Shown: in pieces, positions 12,532 through 24,203 of the stretch | Layout of the letters: each line of letters begins with the position of its first letter | Numbering within the stretch: position 1 is the first letter of the stretch | Assembly: GCF_921293095.1 (NCBI RefSeq) | Contig: NC_060254.1 | Span: 107,284,917 to 107,348,916 of the forward strand | Direction of reading: 5' to 3' | Length of the DNA: 64,000 nt | Origin: Ischnura elegans | Lineage: Eukaryota > Arthropoda > Insecta > Odonata > Coenagrionidae | Made by a program: the position numbers and the translations under genes | Notes under the pieces: model-generated | Seen by the model: only the letters and a program-made list of their open reading frames with translations | What the model was told of the DNA's origin: nothing | Database searches by the model: none

Positions 12532-14727
12532 ATGGCCCGTACCTGCTTGGCCCTGCTGTCCGCCTGCCTGCTGCTCGCCGCGGCGGGCGCCTTCCCGCTC
12601 ATCGTGGGCCCCCACCACGACCCCTTCTTCCCATCGGCCGCCGCCTCGCCCTCCCTCACCTTCGCCCACCCGCCCCCAGTGGGCTTCGCCCCGCCCCCGC
12701 CCCCCCTTGGCCTCCGCTCCTTCGCCCCCTCCTCCATGTCTCTAGCTCACCGCGAGGTGGTGGCCAACGCAGAGGAGGAAGCCAAGCTGCCGCCCAACCT
12801 CAGGTGAGAACTCGCCTCCCACAAGGGATTTTAAACCCCTTGCGCTGTAATGACGAGTCTGGCTCGTCATGAACTAGCGATGCCAAACCGTGCAATGACG
12901 AGTGTGTCTCGTCATCGGATTTACATAATTTTAGCACTATTTAGAGGAACAATACAATTATTTTGAAAGGTAAACAATGTTAAAACATTCATAGTATACA
13001 CAAATAATTCACATTTCATGAAACATTATGCATTGGGATTATTAAAATGATTTTATTCGAGTAGCGATAGCTGTGTTCTCCATTTTTAATAATCACATTT
13101 TATTTCACGGTTCTACGTTGATTAAAAATTGCAAAATGTAATTTCATTCATTATCTACCATTGGAAAAAGAACCACGGAAAAAATAAATAGAGAATAGAA
13201 GCACGATATTCAGAAAATTAATCGACGTGAAAGGGGTTAATTTAGGGGTGATGAGGGAGACACCCCCTGCCAGGTCGGGTAGAAGTCTCTCATCCGGTCT
13301 GCATTAAAAACGTGATCTTTCCATTTTCATTTTTTGTTGAACATGACGACTCTTGTGGCTCGCATTTGTATAGCTACTATTTTTTCCATTGGAAATCTCT
13401 ACGTTTTGAAGTCACTACTATATTTCTTTTGCTGAACTTTACTGCTTATATAAAAGCTGCCGTATTTTAAAAGTTAATATTTAAACAATTAATATTTGTC
13501 TATATTTGTGTCGTTGGAAGAAAATCGATCACCCCCCATGCCCATTCACGCACTTTGAATACTTAATTTCGGTTACATACGCGCTACATCTTGCGTTTAT
13601 GAAACGATTTTCCGCCTAATATTTTTCTATGAGGGTCTCCATTGACCTATGGATACTGGAATCTACTTCACTAAGTGCTCCCTGAGGTTAATTTATCGCT
13701 AAATTGTTTTAGAATCCGGCCTTATCAATATAGCGACGGTTAAATGGTTTAATTGATATAATATGTGCTAAAGGAACTTGGTGAGGACGCATCGCTGGGA
13801 TGCGTTATTCCAATAGCCCTTTTGTCATTCCATTCCAATAGAAGAAGTTGATACGCGAAATGAATCAAATGACATTTTCATAAATATTAATATATGTGCC
13901 TCATCGATTGTCGGCCACAAGATAATTGGATTTAAGCACTATATCTAATGGAAATTTCATTTCAAATCGGCATTTCATGAATTTTATCTAACCACACTAA
14001 CAATTTTCACTGACGCCACAATATATATGCCATTTTGTCATCAAAACGGATATTATGCCAGCTATATGAAACAGATTTTACCAAAATTCAAGTATACAAA
14101 ATGTAGCCTGCTGTACAAAAAGAAATGAGATGTGATTGCTTTAACAATTAAGTGACATGCTGCGGTGGCACCGAGGCTATATTAGAATATTATTTAATCA
14201 TGAAAATAATAATATTTCCTTTCCATTGGAAAATGGGTTCCAGTTTTAAATTTTAGTCTTTAACTTTGAGAAAAATTGTTTCATGATCTTAATGTTCATT
14301 ATGCTTTAGAATAATCTTGCAAACGAAACAAAAGCTATTCACTGGACTACTGACAGGAAACTTGACAGCCAAAAAATTCTTTCCGAGTAGTGTTGGAGAG
14401 TGGTAAAAGATTATTCAGTGAGATCATTTGATTTGATTAATGGCTAATTTTAAAGAACATGGCTGAAAAAAATATCGTTTATCTCTCAAGAGATACTTTT
14501 CCATCTATCAACCGAATGACTGGGAGCATCTACTGATTGATTCCTTAACATTGTTTTATTATATTGCTGCCTTCAGGAACCCCTTCTACAAGAACCCTAG
14601 GATCGGAGCCGCGCTGGCCAAGGAATCCTGGTTCATCAACGGAGAGATGGAAGTGAGGCAGAGGGAGGCAGACAAGATTCCACGGGGAAAGATCTTCTCC
14701 ATCCTCAAGAACGCCGGATTCGTGTAA
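12532..14727 (+). CDS. Secreted proline-rich protein with a charged C-terminal module (two coding exons)
   Basis: The coding sequence joins 12,532-12,803 and 14,577-14,727 and gives 140 residues. The donor is CTCAG|GTGAGA and the acceptor CTTCAG|G. The intron is in phase 2 and the junction codon AGG encodes Arg91. Residues 1-20 (MARTCLALLSAC then Leu/Ala-rich) are a clear signal peptide, with likely cleavage before FPLIVG. Residues 21-70 are proline-rich and include APPPPPLG. From about residue 88 the protein changes: PPNLRNPFYKNPRIG, then a Lys/Glu-rich stretch with a single Trp (KESWF), then DKIPRGKIFSIL and a C-terminus KNAGFV. There are no cysteines in the mature chain. The product should enter the secretory pathway. 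The compact C-terminal module looks constrained, and the exon boundary separates it neatly from the spacer. Basic pairs suitable for classical prohormone cleavage are absent, so a peptide-hormone role is open. I do not recognise the family by name. Codon GC content is far above the flanking introns, which supports real coding. Confidence 0.82.
12804..14576 (+). other. Intron 2 of the secreted-protein gene
   Basis: It begins GTGAGA and ends with a pyrimidine-rich acceptor, TTGCTGCCTTCAG. The 1,773 bases are AT-rich. I see no ORF, transposon terminus or long inverted repeat. Near the 5' end, around 12,845-12,920, the phrases ACGAGTCTGGCTCGTCAT and ACGAGTGTGTCTCGTCAT form a short imperfect tandem repeat of about 57 bases. 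Confidence 0.7.
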
Positions 14728-15576
14728 TGAGGCAATAGTGACACCAGAGTGAACAAGACTTTCATTCCCTCCACACAAGCGACCAACACTACCCTGGTCT
14801 GCACACACTGAGAGGGGCTTCCATTTCAGTCAGTGTCTCCGCGCTTAGCTTGTTCGAAAGCAGCATGTTCCCTAAATTCCTCCTTGAAAGATTCATTTTC
14901 TATTTGCTGGCACGCGAGCTTGAAAGTGTCCGCTTCTTAGACAGAATCTAAATGTTAAGAGGGCGAATGGCCTTTCTGTGGCTTTCAAACTTATTACATC
15001 ATCTAGCAATTTTTTCTCAATCATCTCGAATTTGAACATTACACCTCGGTATTTTCAAGGATCTAAAGTATTTCTATTGTTGACAAATATTTACTCTCAA
15101 CAGAACAAAAATATGAGTGCAATGACCGAAGTAGTAGCGACAGGAAATTTATTTTTCTCACTCGCAACCCACATATATTGCCTACTCTTTCCGCTATCTG
15201 CGATATTTAAACCTCAAAGGGGTAGGAACTTTCGAACAAACTATGAAGGGGTCTTATCTAGCAGACTGTGATGCGAAGGCACCAAGGAAGTCGGGAAAGA
15301 AGACTTTCTCACCATGATTACCACTTCCTAGGGCTATTTGATGATCAGGGTTCACTACCCTCAAGTATTATTCGTGGCCTAGACTCAATAACTAACTGGT
15401 GATGACCTCAACCCATTAAAAGATTACCAGCGAGTTTTTTACAGGGTGTCTTGAATGGCTCAAATGAAATATCCCCTGCCGCAGCTACTTTTTCATTTCT
15501 TCGGTGAGGCTTCGATGAGTCTTCTTCATAACACAATGGCGGGGTTTTTTTGCTCGAAGTTTTGTCAACGAATAAA
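14728..15576 (+). other. Predicted 3' UTR, with a candidate polyadenylation signal
   Basis: After the TAA at 14,725-14,727 there is no good AATAAA until 15,571-15,576, which would give a 3' UTR of about 850 bases. The interval contains only overlapping short frames. A non-canonical closer signal is possible, so the end is uncertain. Confidence 0.35.
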
Positions 15577-16939
15577 ATATGGCGCCAAATTATTTTATTG
15601 ACGATTGATGCACGCACTCAATATGGCTGTGGTTGTCACATGAGAGACCGTAGGCTTCGTTCCGACACAGGTTCTAGTTCTTAAAGTTAAACAAAATAGG
15701 ATTAACATCACGCGGAGTAAGTGTAAGAGAGGTGAAAGGGAAAACTGCATGTGACGACAGTTTATGCGTGTTAGAGGTTGAGAGGACTCTCCTTTAACCA
15801 AAATTTGTTGGAGTGAAGTACTACACACAAAATATAATTGAATTCCTCTCGTCAATTTATCCCAGATCTCTGAGCCTAAAGCTAACGGGTTGATTACAGG
15901 TACACCTTAAATGTGAAGTATTAACTCATTTTTGAGAGATAACTTCAACATGAGATTTTAAAGATACTTGAAGGCGTATATCAGTTTGGCTACTGGAGGA
16001 TATTTTTGTCCCTGCATCGTTCTTTAGTGGATTTCAGACACTAACTGCGAAAAGGTACCCCCTTCAGAAATGGCCGTGATGAACTATGGGTTTAGGAAAT
16101 CACCTTTGAAGAGATTACTCCCTTCTCAACTATTTCTCTTCGAAGAAAATTATCATCCCGGAATTGGGATAAAATTATTTATTTATGCACATAATCATCC
16201 ATCATCTTCTTTTTCTGAATGGGCTCTAATGGGCTGATTTCGTTGTTTTGCTCGTGTAAAAGTGATTTTTTTATGTTATGAAAAAGTGCTTTCTGAGAGA
16301 AGTGTTATATTTTCATTTCATGTACATAAGACAAATGTTAACTTTTTAACAAAATACATTATATTGTTGCGGGAGAAGTGTGACTGATTTATTTCATTAC
16401 AACTTCCTTGACTCCATCAAACAGCAGACCGCAGTGAGCCGAGTTGATCTAAGCGTAAAAAAGGCATGAAAAAGACACCGCAAAGTGAACAGATATGGAA
16501 AGGATAAATATTTCCACTTTAGGAAGCGAGGCCAGGAGCTCAGGTGCAAACACCCGCATTAGTCGGTGATTGAAGAATTTTGGTCTTACAACATTTAAAG
16601 GTTGAGAAGCCAAATCAAAATATTCATAATGCTAGTTACATCAACAGTGTCTATAAATTTTAATAATTAATATAAATGATAAATATAATTCCTACTTAAT
16701 AAATTATTACGATCATTTAGCGAGATCCAAATAATAAAATGATTGATTACAATATTCTAGCATTTAATAATAGCGAATTTCATGTTCAAGCCGAACCAAT
16801 GAAAGAAAAACTTGTGCTTCTTTCGATGGAAAGTGCCCACACGTAACTTAATAACAATATTTTCAATTAAAATACCCCATCACCTGGGTGAGCGAATAAG
16901 TGATGCATTACACGTAAGTATCCATTCAGTGGTTTTTAT
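15577..16939. other. Intergenic, nothing recognised
   Basis: AT-rich sequence with scattered short frames on both strands. I find no splice-bounded exon, transposon terminus or repeat. Confidence 0.5.
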
Positions 16940-17104
16940 CAGTGGCGGATCCAGGATAGGGACAAGGGGGGGGGCTAAGTAGGGGGTAACCTCCAAGATG
17001 TATTGCGGGTCCGAACAAACTTACCATTCTATCTAGTGTAAAATGGATATTCTATAGCCCCCTTAAACCTCCCCCCCCCCCCCCCCGCCATAGATCCGCC
17101 ACTG
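16940..17104. mobile_element. hAT-type MITE, 165 bp, perfect 8-bp TSD
   Basis: The element starts CAGTGGCGGATCCAGG and ends GATCCGCCACTG. The 8-bp target duplication GTTTTTAT is perfect at 16,932-16,939 and 17,105-17,112. G-rich and C-rich homopolymer runs (about 16,966-16,974 and 17,071-17,086) sit just inside the termini. It has no coding capacity. The terminal CAGTGG motif and 8-bp TSD place it in the hAT superfamily. Confidence 0.88.
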
Positions 17105-17112
17105 GTTTTTAT

Positions 17113-18028
17113 CTTGATAAATGTGTTATTACCTGTGGCCTACATGAATTCCTTAATTAACTTTGAGTATCAAAAAAGGCTATTCGGGCTTAATTAACTT
17201 TGAGTATGTTTAACTTTTAAAGCTTCAGGACTAAGCAGTATCTTTCCGAAGAATTAGGTAAGACAATCAACCAGAGAAAAATACAAACAGACCTCTTCAG
17301 TCAGAGAAGGAACTGAACCTCAAAATTTCATATTTATAAAATTAAAATATGAGATCAAGAGGAAAAAAATAATATGGACTATGCATTATATTTTCATTTG
17401 AAAAAGCAATTTCCGTTATTGGTATGGAAAATACAAAGGTGCCAAAAAGTAATCAATGAAAAGTTCATAAATATGTACCGCTCATTTTTAATTAGAATAT
17501 CGCTTGTATGTTCTCAAAGTAATTCAATTTTACCTGGACGCCGTAACATGGCAATACTGTTGTACGTGGTTATCTGTCTTTAAAATAAAATTAAATAATA
17601 AAAAAACTATCACTAGAGTAAGGTAGAGGATTTTTTCAATTTTTTAAAGGGCGGAATCCTGTAGCGTCGCTGTAAAACGTTTTCATCATACAATTATTTA
17701 TATTTGGTCGTGGAAAAATATCAAAGTGAGGCCCTATAGGACCATATACGTTACGCATTTTCATTGAATGTCACCTGTCATTCGTCTGTATCTTTGGATC
17801 GCTACCACACAATGGTTTTATTGAAGGCGCGGGTGGTGACACCAAGTAGAATTTAAGGCGGAAATTTAAACTCATAAAGCGGAGAAGAAGATTAAAATAG
17901 GAAGAAACGAAAGACTGAGGACTGCAATATGTAATTCATCCCCTTCACTATCAGATGATCGGTCTAAGAGACAAGGCGTCGACACACTAACGTTTATTCG
18001 ACGGTCGGAGCGCCATACATTACGACAC
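17113..18028. other. Intergenic, nothing recognised
   Basis: AT-rich sequence. A short direct repeat (CTTAATTAACTTTGAGTAT near 17,150-17,170 and again near 17,189-17,208) is the only structure noted. The 69-codon frame at 17,374-17,583 has no supporting signals. Confidence 0.45.
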
Positions 18029-18105
18029 TTTGCAACCGCCACTGGGATTTGAACCCGGGCTCACCGTAAGATAATCCACCTCACCTACACCACGACGACT
18101 TTGTG
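18029..18105 (-). repeat. tRNA-like sequence, probably a SINE head or tRNA pseudogene
   Basis: On the - strand GGTTCAAATCCC (18,055-18,044) matches a Pol III B box. GTGGTGTAGGTGAGGTG (18,094-18,078) resembles an A box. The spacing between the boxes is shorter than in a normal tRNA and no complete cloverleaf can be drawn, so this is not called as a functional tRNA. The sequence that follows on the left has no recognised SINE body. Confidence 0.4.
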
Positions 18106-20214
18106 CGTCAATGGTAAACCCAAGTGGGCGTTTGTGCTTCAGAGGCAGCGACCCAATGAACTCTTCCGCCAAATTTTCCAAAATGGGCAAGCGATCGAGG
18201 AATGTGGGCTCCGTTGGGTGGTCAGTAAGGCGCTCGAAGATACGCCAAGCGTCAGGCGAGAAAAACCACCACAGGTCGACTGCTTTCGAAGCGGGTGGAG
18301 ACGTCACGAGAATTCCCCGCCATAAGAGATGCTCACTCTCACAATGAAAATGACCACATTCGGAGAACTGTTGAATCTTCAAATGAATCGAACGATGAGT
18401 CATTCATTGCTCGAGGCAGCAACGATGACACGATGGAAATGAACCGTTCCCGATGAAGTGAGCAGATACTCGCGCGCCACGGGTGGTTACATATTGAACT
18501 TTCAAACAATGGCGGTGTTTTATTTAATTTTCGACTCCATCCGACTTTGGAAGTACATAATCGTAGTCCTATCAAATTAGGTAGGCCATTGCGGTGAACG
18601 AAAACGAGACTGATCTGCCCATGTCGTTGACCGCTGCTATTATCTAAAAGTGGTCTCTGCCATTATTATATCAACCATGCACCATGTGGCAGCAATTTAA
18701 ATATATGTAAATGAGCTTTTCTTCGCAAATTTCAGTTTCACAGCCTGCTGTTCAGGATGAAGTAGATACATTATAAACTATCACTGCAAAAATTAGGGTA
18801 CGTCATCAGGATTTCGATATTTACTGGTTTATTACTTCGGACCCATGTAACAGAGGATAAGTTACATGGGTTCCGAAGATTTTTTCAATCATTTTAGTCC
18901 TGAATCCGAAGCAGCTTTCTCATCAAAAAGCTAGCGTAAGAGAAACACAAATTTTTGAGCATGTAAAACTCAAAGCAAAAACTTTACTTAACAAAAATAG
19001 CGCGTTTAAATAAAAATGGACAACTGCCAATAAGTTATAGTAGTTACTGTAAAGACAATTTACTCAAAAATGAAGTGAATTTATAAAAATTTCAATATCG
19101 TAAAAAGTCCTGGGTGCATAAGTAATTTCTCTTTCCGTTTCAAATAATATTTATTCACAATACTGATGCATATGTTAGCTCTAAGGTTACCGCGACGTCG
19201 ATAGGAGATAATTGCCATGTTAGAAACAGACTTTTAATCATTTTTCCTTCATGCACTCCCACGATTGGGATGACTATTTGAGGTCAGAAGTCTGAGGTCA
19301 TTCTTAATACTTACAGCACAAAAACTGAAACAGGTATGGAAATGTTGGTTTCCTCACTGAATATCAAATTCAGCACCTGAATATTTTTACAATATTCCAG
19401 CAGAGAATGGAGGAGAAAAGACAGTGAACCAGCGCACAGTGGTCTGAAATCGGAAAGAGCCGGACAAAAGTTCAAAATGGTTTTTTGAGATAGAGACTTA
19501 AACCTTAGCATAAATACTAATAAATAATGCCTAATTATGGATTTGTATGCCATTTTACATATAACTGATCCGTTGCTGAGATACAGCAGCTCAAACATGA
19601 CCAATTTTTAAAAAACGCGCGCGATCTCGTTTTTCTCCGAAAATCTTTGAACTTTAAGCAGGTGGCGTTGCAGTTGTATGATTTTCATGGAATAAAAAAA
19701 CACAATATTCCCTTGACCAGATGCATTGCCTATATTTTCCATGATTTCTGAAAGTTTTGGTTCACATTTGCATTGTTTTACAACTCAGAATGCCGTACAC
19801 ATTTTTCGCGTGAAATTTTAAATAAAGTAGACATTATGTTCCGTTTACGTAATATGGTAATCGGGAAATTTACATAACAGTGTGTAGTAGACATTTATGA
19901 AGACCACTGCGAAGAAATCATGGAAAAAAGTTTGCGACCAAGGAAATAAGAGCGATTTTTCGATCGCGCGTCAAGCCAGAGCTACGCGACGCGGGACCCT
20001 GAGGCTCGGTAACTGCGGTCGATTTATCAAGTTTTTTTTCTGAATTAATTCTAAAAAATCGTCATAAGAATGGCACATAGTTAGCATTGAATTAAAACGC
20101 TATTAACAGGATAATGGATCGATCGACTTGACCGTTTAACGCATTACTCTAGTGAAGATAGTAAGGATTAGATTTTTGTCCGAACCATTCTACGTTTAAG
20201 AAGTATGCTTCGGA
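18106..20214. other. Intergenic; GC-richer block at 18,111-18,420, otherwise nothing recognised
   Basis: The first 300 bases are GC-richer and open in several frames on both strands. Those frames are not protein-like. The remainder is AT-rich with one hairpin listed separately at 18,835. No gene is supported. Confidence 0.4.
18835..18878. repeat. Compact hairpin, 17-bp stem with one bulge and a 9-base loop
   Basis: CTTCGGACCCATGTAAC (18,835-18,851) pairs with GTTACATGGGTTCCGAAG (18,861-18,878), apart from one bulged or mismatched position. The stem is short for a pre-microRNA. It could also be an intrinsically palindromic transposon remnant. Confidence 0.55.
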
Positions 20215-21030
20215 TATTGAAGTATTGTTAAGAGATAGTTAATTACACATTTCTTCTCTTTCACATCCTTTATGACGTTGTCCCATGTAACTCATTCGTA
20301 GCCGTCCTTTGCCCTTTTTCCCTTCCTCCTGTCCTTCTACGATTGTTTTCATCAGGCCGTTGTGCCTCCAAATGTGGTCAACTAAGTTGTCCCACTTCTT
20401 CTGCTTACGGTTTTTAGGAGGTTTCTCTTTTCTCCCACTCTTCGTAGCACTTCCTCGTTACCTACACGGTCGATCCATTTTATCTTCATCATTGTTCGGT
20501 AGCACCACATTTCGAATGTTTCCACTCATGACTTATCTGCTTCTGTCAAAGTCCAAGCTTCGTTCCATGGAGAAAAATGCTTCATATGTAGGATCTGATA
20601 AATTTTTTCCTCACTTCTAGACTATTATTTTCAGCTATAAGCAGAACTTTTTTTAACAAAAAAGAAATTTTTTAAATAAATAAATAAGTAATTCTTCTTT
20701 TTGTGGAAAGCCCTATTCGCCCGAGTTATTCTACTATTTCTTTATTGCTTCGTCCACCGTTGGCAATTCGGCTTCCTAAGTAACGAAAACCTTTCATCTC
20801 TTCCAGCTTTTGTTTTCCTAGTCTAATGTTTGTCCCGTCCTCCTCTCTTTTGATGCATGCATGATAATATCTTAGCCTTCTTTTTATTTTCAGCTGATAC
20901 TGGACATTGTCCTTTCCATATTCGCCTTTTTTAAATCATTCTCTGTCTCGTCTATGACTGCTTTGTCGTCAGCAAATCGCAGAATACTAAATCTTTCTCC
21001 ATGGATATTCACACCCAAAGTCTTCTCTTG
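20215..21030 (-). pseudogene. RTE-like non-LTR retrotransposon fragment (C-terminal RT region), decayed
   Basis: Read on the - strand from 21,030, the sequence resembles the 25,330-26,100 copy. It opens with a frame containing NIHGERFSILRFADD, where FADD is the catalytic RT motif. It continues through a QKLEEMKGFRYLGS-like segment and ends with a NGLMKTIVEGQ-like tail. Several stops and frameshifts interrupt it, including a low-complexity insertion around 20,640-20,700. It is a dead, 5'-truncated LINE. The + strand ORF at 20,309 is its shadow. Confidence 0.75.
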
Positions 21031-21594
21031 ATTTCCTTCACGACTTTTGCCGGAAACAGTTTACGATCGGACGTGTGGTCATCATGGGAACCAGAAATCT
21101 CCCTAGCTCACTCCTCTTGTCCCCTACATCCTCGACCGATTTCCTTAATTCTCACAACAAAATGCCTTTTCAATAAGAGCCTCCTTATTAGCCAATGAAT
21201 CAAATGAGAGTAGTACCTACCATGAGGAAGGAGACGAGGCAGCTGCTCACTTTCTCCCGCGGCACCCAGAAGGCGTGAGCGATGCTTGATATGAAACGCT
21301 AATGGATGAAAATAATCGCAGGCCTGCGACATCGTCTCTTTGGAACGAAATACGACCACTGAATAGATAATCGTAGATATTGGTTGATCGTCACTAAGCT
21401 TAAACCGATGGAATGTAGGTCGCTATCCACCTCGCACGGGATCTGTTTAAGTCGGGCTGAAGCCAGTCCCGGACTTCTCAAGGTGCCTGGTGATGCTTTT
21501 ACAACTATAGCCTTTTAATTTTATGTATCTAAAATTGTTAAATCATTGAAATGTTAGGATTTAGGGCTGGACGTTCCACACCCATTGCGGCAGT
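21031..21594. other. No gene recognised
   Basis: Between the - strand LINE and the + strand LINE. Short overlapping frames only. Confidence 0.4.
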
Positions 21595-22136
21595 CTGCGT
21601 CAGAAACCAAAATTGCAGGATTAAACGAAACAGTGGTGAACTGGATGCGCGACTTTCTGAATTATCGTAAACAAAATGAAGCTCTAGACGGAATCAGCTC
21701 TGATTTAGTTAAAGTGACATCAGGTGTTCCATTAGGAAGCGTAATTGGCCCCCATTTGTTCATCATATACATTAATGACCTCTGCTCCCGAATTAGCAGT
21801 AAAATACGTTTATTTGCTGACGACGCTGTCATCTATCGCGAAATTAGTGATCACTCTGACTATGAAATTCTATCATCGGATTTAAACAACGTTCATCTGT
21901 GGAGCCAGGAGTGGGGAACTTAACTCGAACTTAATCTGAACAAATGCATGTTGGTACATTATTGCGGAGTTCGTCCAACTATAACCATGTTTATGCTGTG
22001 GGTGGTATTAACATAAAGGTAATAGACGAAGTGAAGTACCTGGGAGTTACAATAACCTCGAACCTCTCGTGGGGAACACATATAAGGAATATTTGCGGCA
22101 TAGCCCTGAAGAAATTTGGATTTGTCAAGCGTATAA
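21595..22136 (+). pseudogene. CR1/L2-like LINE, 5' part of a split copy (reverse transcriptase)
   Basis: The frame from about 21,612 encodes GLNETVVNWMRDFLNYRKQ, then GVPLGSVIGPHLFIIYIND and KIRLFADDAVIY, the RT palm motifs including the FADD catalytic aspartates. A stop and frameshift near 21,920 is followed by a frame with VKYLGVTITSNLSWGTHI. The LINE is 5'-truncated. It breaks at 22,136, where the DNA transposon is inserted, and resumes at 24,204. Confidence 0.85.
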
Positions 22137-22150
22137 GAGCGTTTCTACGC

Positions 22151-23833
22151 GTCACTGACTGACCGTTACACCCAGTTTTTGTTCATACATTTCCCCTTTG
22201 ACTCAATACAAATCAATGTAGGAACTTTCTGGAGGATTCCTCCAAAAATAAGTTAGTGAAAGCATACACTGGCTTTGGTACAACACTGTGACCCCTGTAG
22301 AACCGGAGATTTTAAACTTCAAAGTCGTCGTCACTGACTGACAAAAATGAAACTCCGTTTTTTGACATCGTCACGTTTCTTATGATTGCTCTGAAATTAT
22401 TCATGATAAAGAAAATCCACGAAATACGTAAATTAGTTCTAGGTGTTGTCCAAACGTATGCAAAATCGTGACTTTGTGTAAGTAATGGTTTCCTCTCTTT
22501 GGTCATAAAAATGGAGTGTCACTGACTGACGGGAATTGTCACTGACTGACACATGTGATTTGACGCTTGTTAACTTTTCTTTTCCATGGAATGAGCATTG
22601 CAAAATATATATATTGAACCCAGAAATTCATATAAAAGAAACATAAGAGTGGTATAGCCAGGAGGTATGCCCCAGGGGTACGTCCAGGGGGTCCGGACCC
22701 CCCCCCCCCCTCCCGAAATATAAAAAACACAATTATTTTCCTTGAGAAAAAGTGTTAACATTAGTTTAAAAACCCCTACCTTGTACCCTGTTTTTAAAAA
22801 ATTTCCCCCTGTATCGGACCCCCCCCCCCCCCCGAACGAAATTCTTGGCTACCTCATTGAAACGTAAGCACATAGTATGTATTATATCCAGTACTTTTGC
22901 TTCCATTTCTTTAGTCTCGCTTAAAATAGTGAGTACGCCTAGCACTGTGAACTATTATCTAAGGAGACATCTTAATTATATTTATAGCAACTAATTCCTC
23001 ATGGTGAACAAAGAGTGTATGTTGTATGGGTTAAATGCCGTGCCACTGTTATTCCAGCATTTCATTGGAGGGAGAAATGCCGTGTACAGGGATCTCTGCA
23101 CATTTTATTTTCTTGCTGTTTTAATTGCACACTTGCACTGCATTTATCACAGGAGAACCCGACCTAAAAGCTTCCCAGGTCATGTTTCAGCCTTTGCCCT
23201 CAACTACATCAACACCACCCTTGCCATGATCTGTTACGATTTCATTGCCGCTCTCTATTCTTCCTTTTTAATTCCTCGCATTCCCCGCTATGCTTTTTCC
23301 TCTCACGATGCTCGCGGTGTCTTTCAGCTCCCGTCTTTGCCATCTGAATCAATCCTGACAGATGGTACAATTTAGGATTTCAGATCTTAACAATCATTCC
23401 ACTCCTATGTCCCGCTTTCACAACAAACGTACCGAAGCGACGCGACGACAATGAAGGTGACGGTGACAAGCGGCATGCCGAAGGCAACAATTGGCAAAAA
23501 AATGAAATACTCCGCTGTGTAAACAAATAATTTACTGAGAACAATAAAAATTATATGGTATTATTACTCGAGGAACATATTATGCCAAAATTTAGTGCAC
23601 CAGTCGGGGCCAATGAAGCGCACGCACCTAAATTTGAAACCTGAGCACTACCAAAGCTTAAAATGTCAGTCAGTGACGGCGCTCAAGAGCAAAAACGGTG
23701 AATACTAGAGAATTTTTTTATTCTGATCTTTCATCCTTGTGATGGACTTGATTAGGATACGAAACGATTTATCTCCCGCATTCTTCGTTTTCGGTCAGCG
23801 GAAATAAAGGTATGTCAATCGTCACTGACTGAC
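22151..23833. repeat. Six dispersed copies of GTCACTGACTGAC inside the 2-kb transposon
   Basis: Exact copies lie at 22,151-22,163, 22,330-22,342, 22,518-22,530, 22,538-22,550 and 23,821-23,833 on the + strand, and at 23,665-23,677 on the - strand. I found no other exact copy elsewhere in the window. The right terminus has a degenerate half copy (GACAGT). Clustered short motifs next to transposon ends usually bind the transposase. That role is an inference here. Confidence 0.85.
22647..22859. mobile_element. hAT-type MITE nested in the 2-kb transposon
   Basis: The termini GAGTGGTATAGCCAGG and GGCTACCTCATTG are decayed versions of CAGTGGCGTAGCCAGG and its inverse. The body (ACACAATTATTTTCCTTGAG, then a C-run and GAACGAAATTCTTGGCTA) matches the 53,505 element. 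The flanks AAACATAA and AAACGTAA form a 7/8 TSD. Long C-runs occur at about 22,698-22,710 and 22,819-22,833. Confidence 0.8.
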
Positions 23834-24203
23834 ACCAAAACGACGCACTGTTGCATTACATTCCTCTGCAGGAACATGTGACTTTCAAGTATTGATGAAA
23901 TGGATTGGTAAGTAATAGTCATGATTGGGGAGGATGGTTAACTGGAAATTTTCATGGAAAAATCGTATCCTCGTTGCGAAATCTTCAGTAATAGAATGGC
24001 TCTGTAAACGGAATCATTTGCTCATATGAAACAAGAGCTCAATTCCGCGGCGTTTTCGTAAAAAATGGTTGGAGTATGGGGATAAACAAGAACAGATTAT
24101 TAAAATTTGAAATATTTACACCATTTCAGGACTTTCAACGGTCCATTTATCTCAAATTGAATTTTTGAACCCTGGTATGACAGTTACGTAGAAACGCTCA
24201 TAA

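Larger units (their letters stand above)
22137..24199. mobile_element. 2,063-bp DNA transposon inserted in a CR1-like LINE; superfamily uncertain
   Basis: The left end GAGCGTTTCTACG (22,137-22,149) is the exact inverse of the right end CGTAGAAACGCTC (24,187-24,199). ATAA flanks both sides (22,133-22,136 and 24,200-24,203). Removing the element and one ATAA restores the LINE reading frame (…VKRISVRRFSDE…), which independently proves the boundaries. Inside are six copies of GTCACTGACTGAC (separate entry), an hAT MITE (22,647-22,859) and a 124-codon frame at 23,001-23,375. That frame is hydrophobic in places and has no recognised domain; it begins at a non-ATG codon as tracked and I do not call it a gene. 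A 4-bp TSD would fit superfamilies such as Sola, but without a transposase this is only a suggestion. Confidence 0.85.

Noticed and set aside
12459..12872. Overlapping long frames on both strands over exon 2, including a 137-codon + frame and a 90-codon - frame
   Set aside because: They are shadows of the GC-rich signal-peptide exon in other registers. Only the frame from 12,532 has a signal peptide and in-phase splicing to exon 3.
14545..14808. Two - strand frames across exon 3
   Set aside because: Antisense shadows of the coding exon, with no start context or motif.
18044..18100. tRNA gene on the - strand
   Set aside because: A and B box-like words are present, but the distance between them is too short and no cloverleaf forms, so it is listed only as a tRNA-like repeat.
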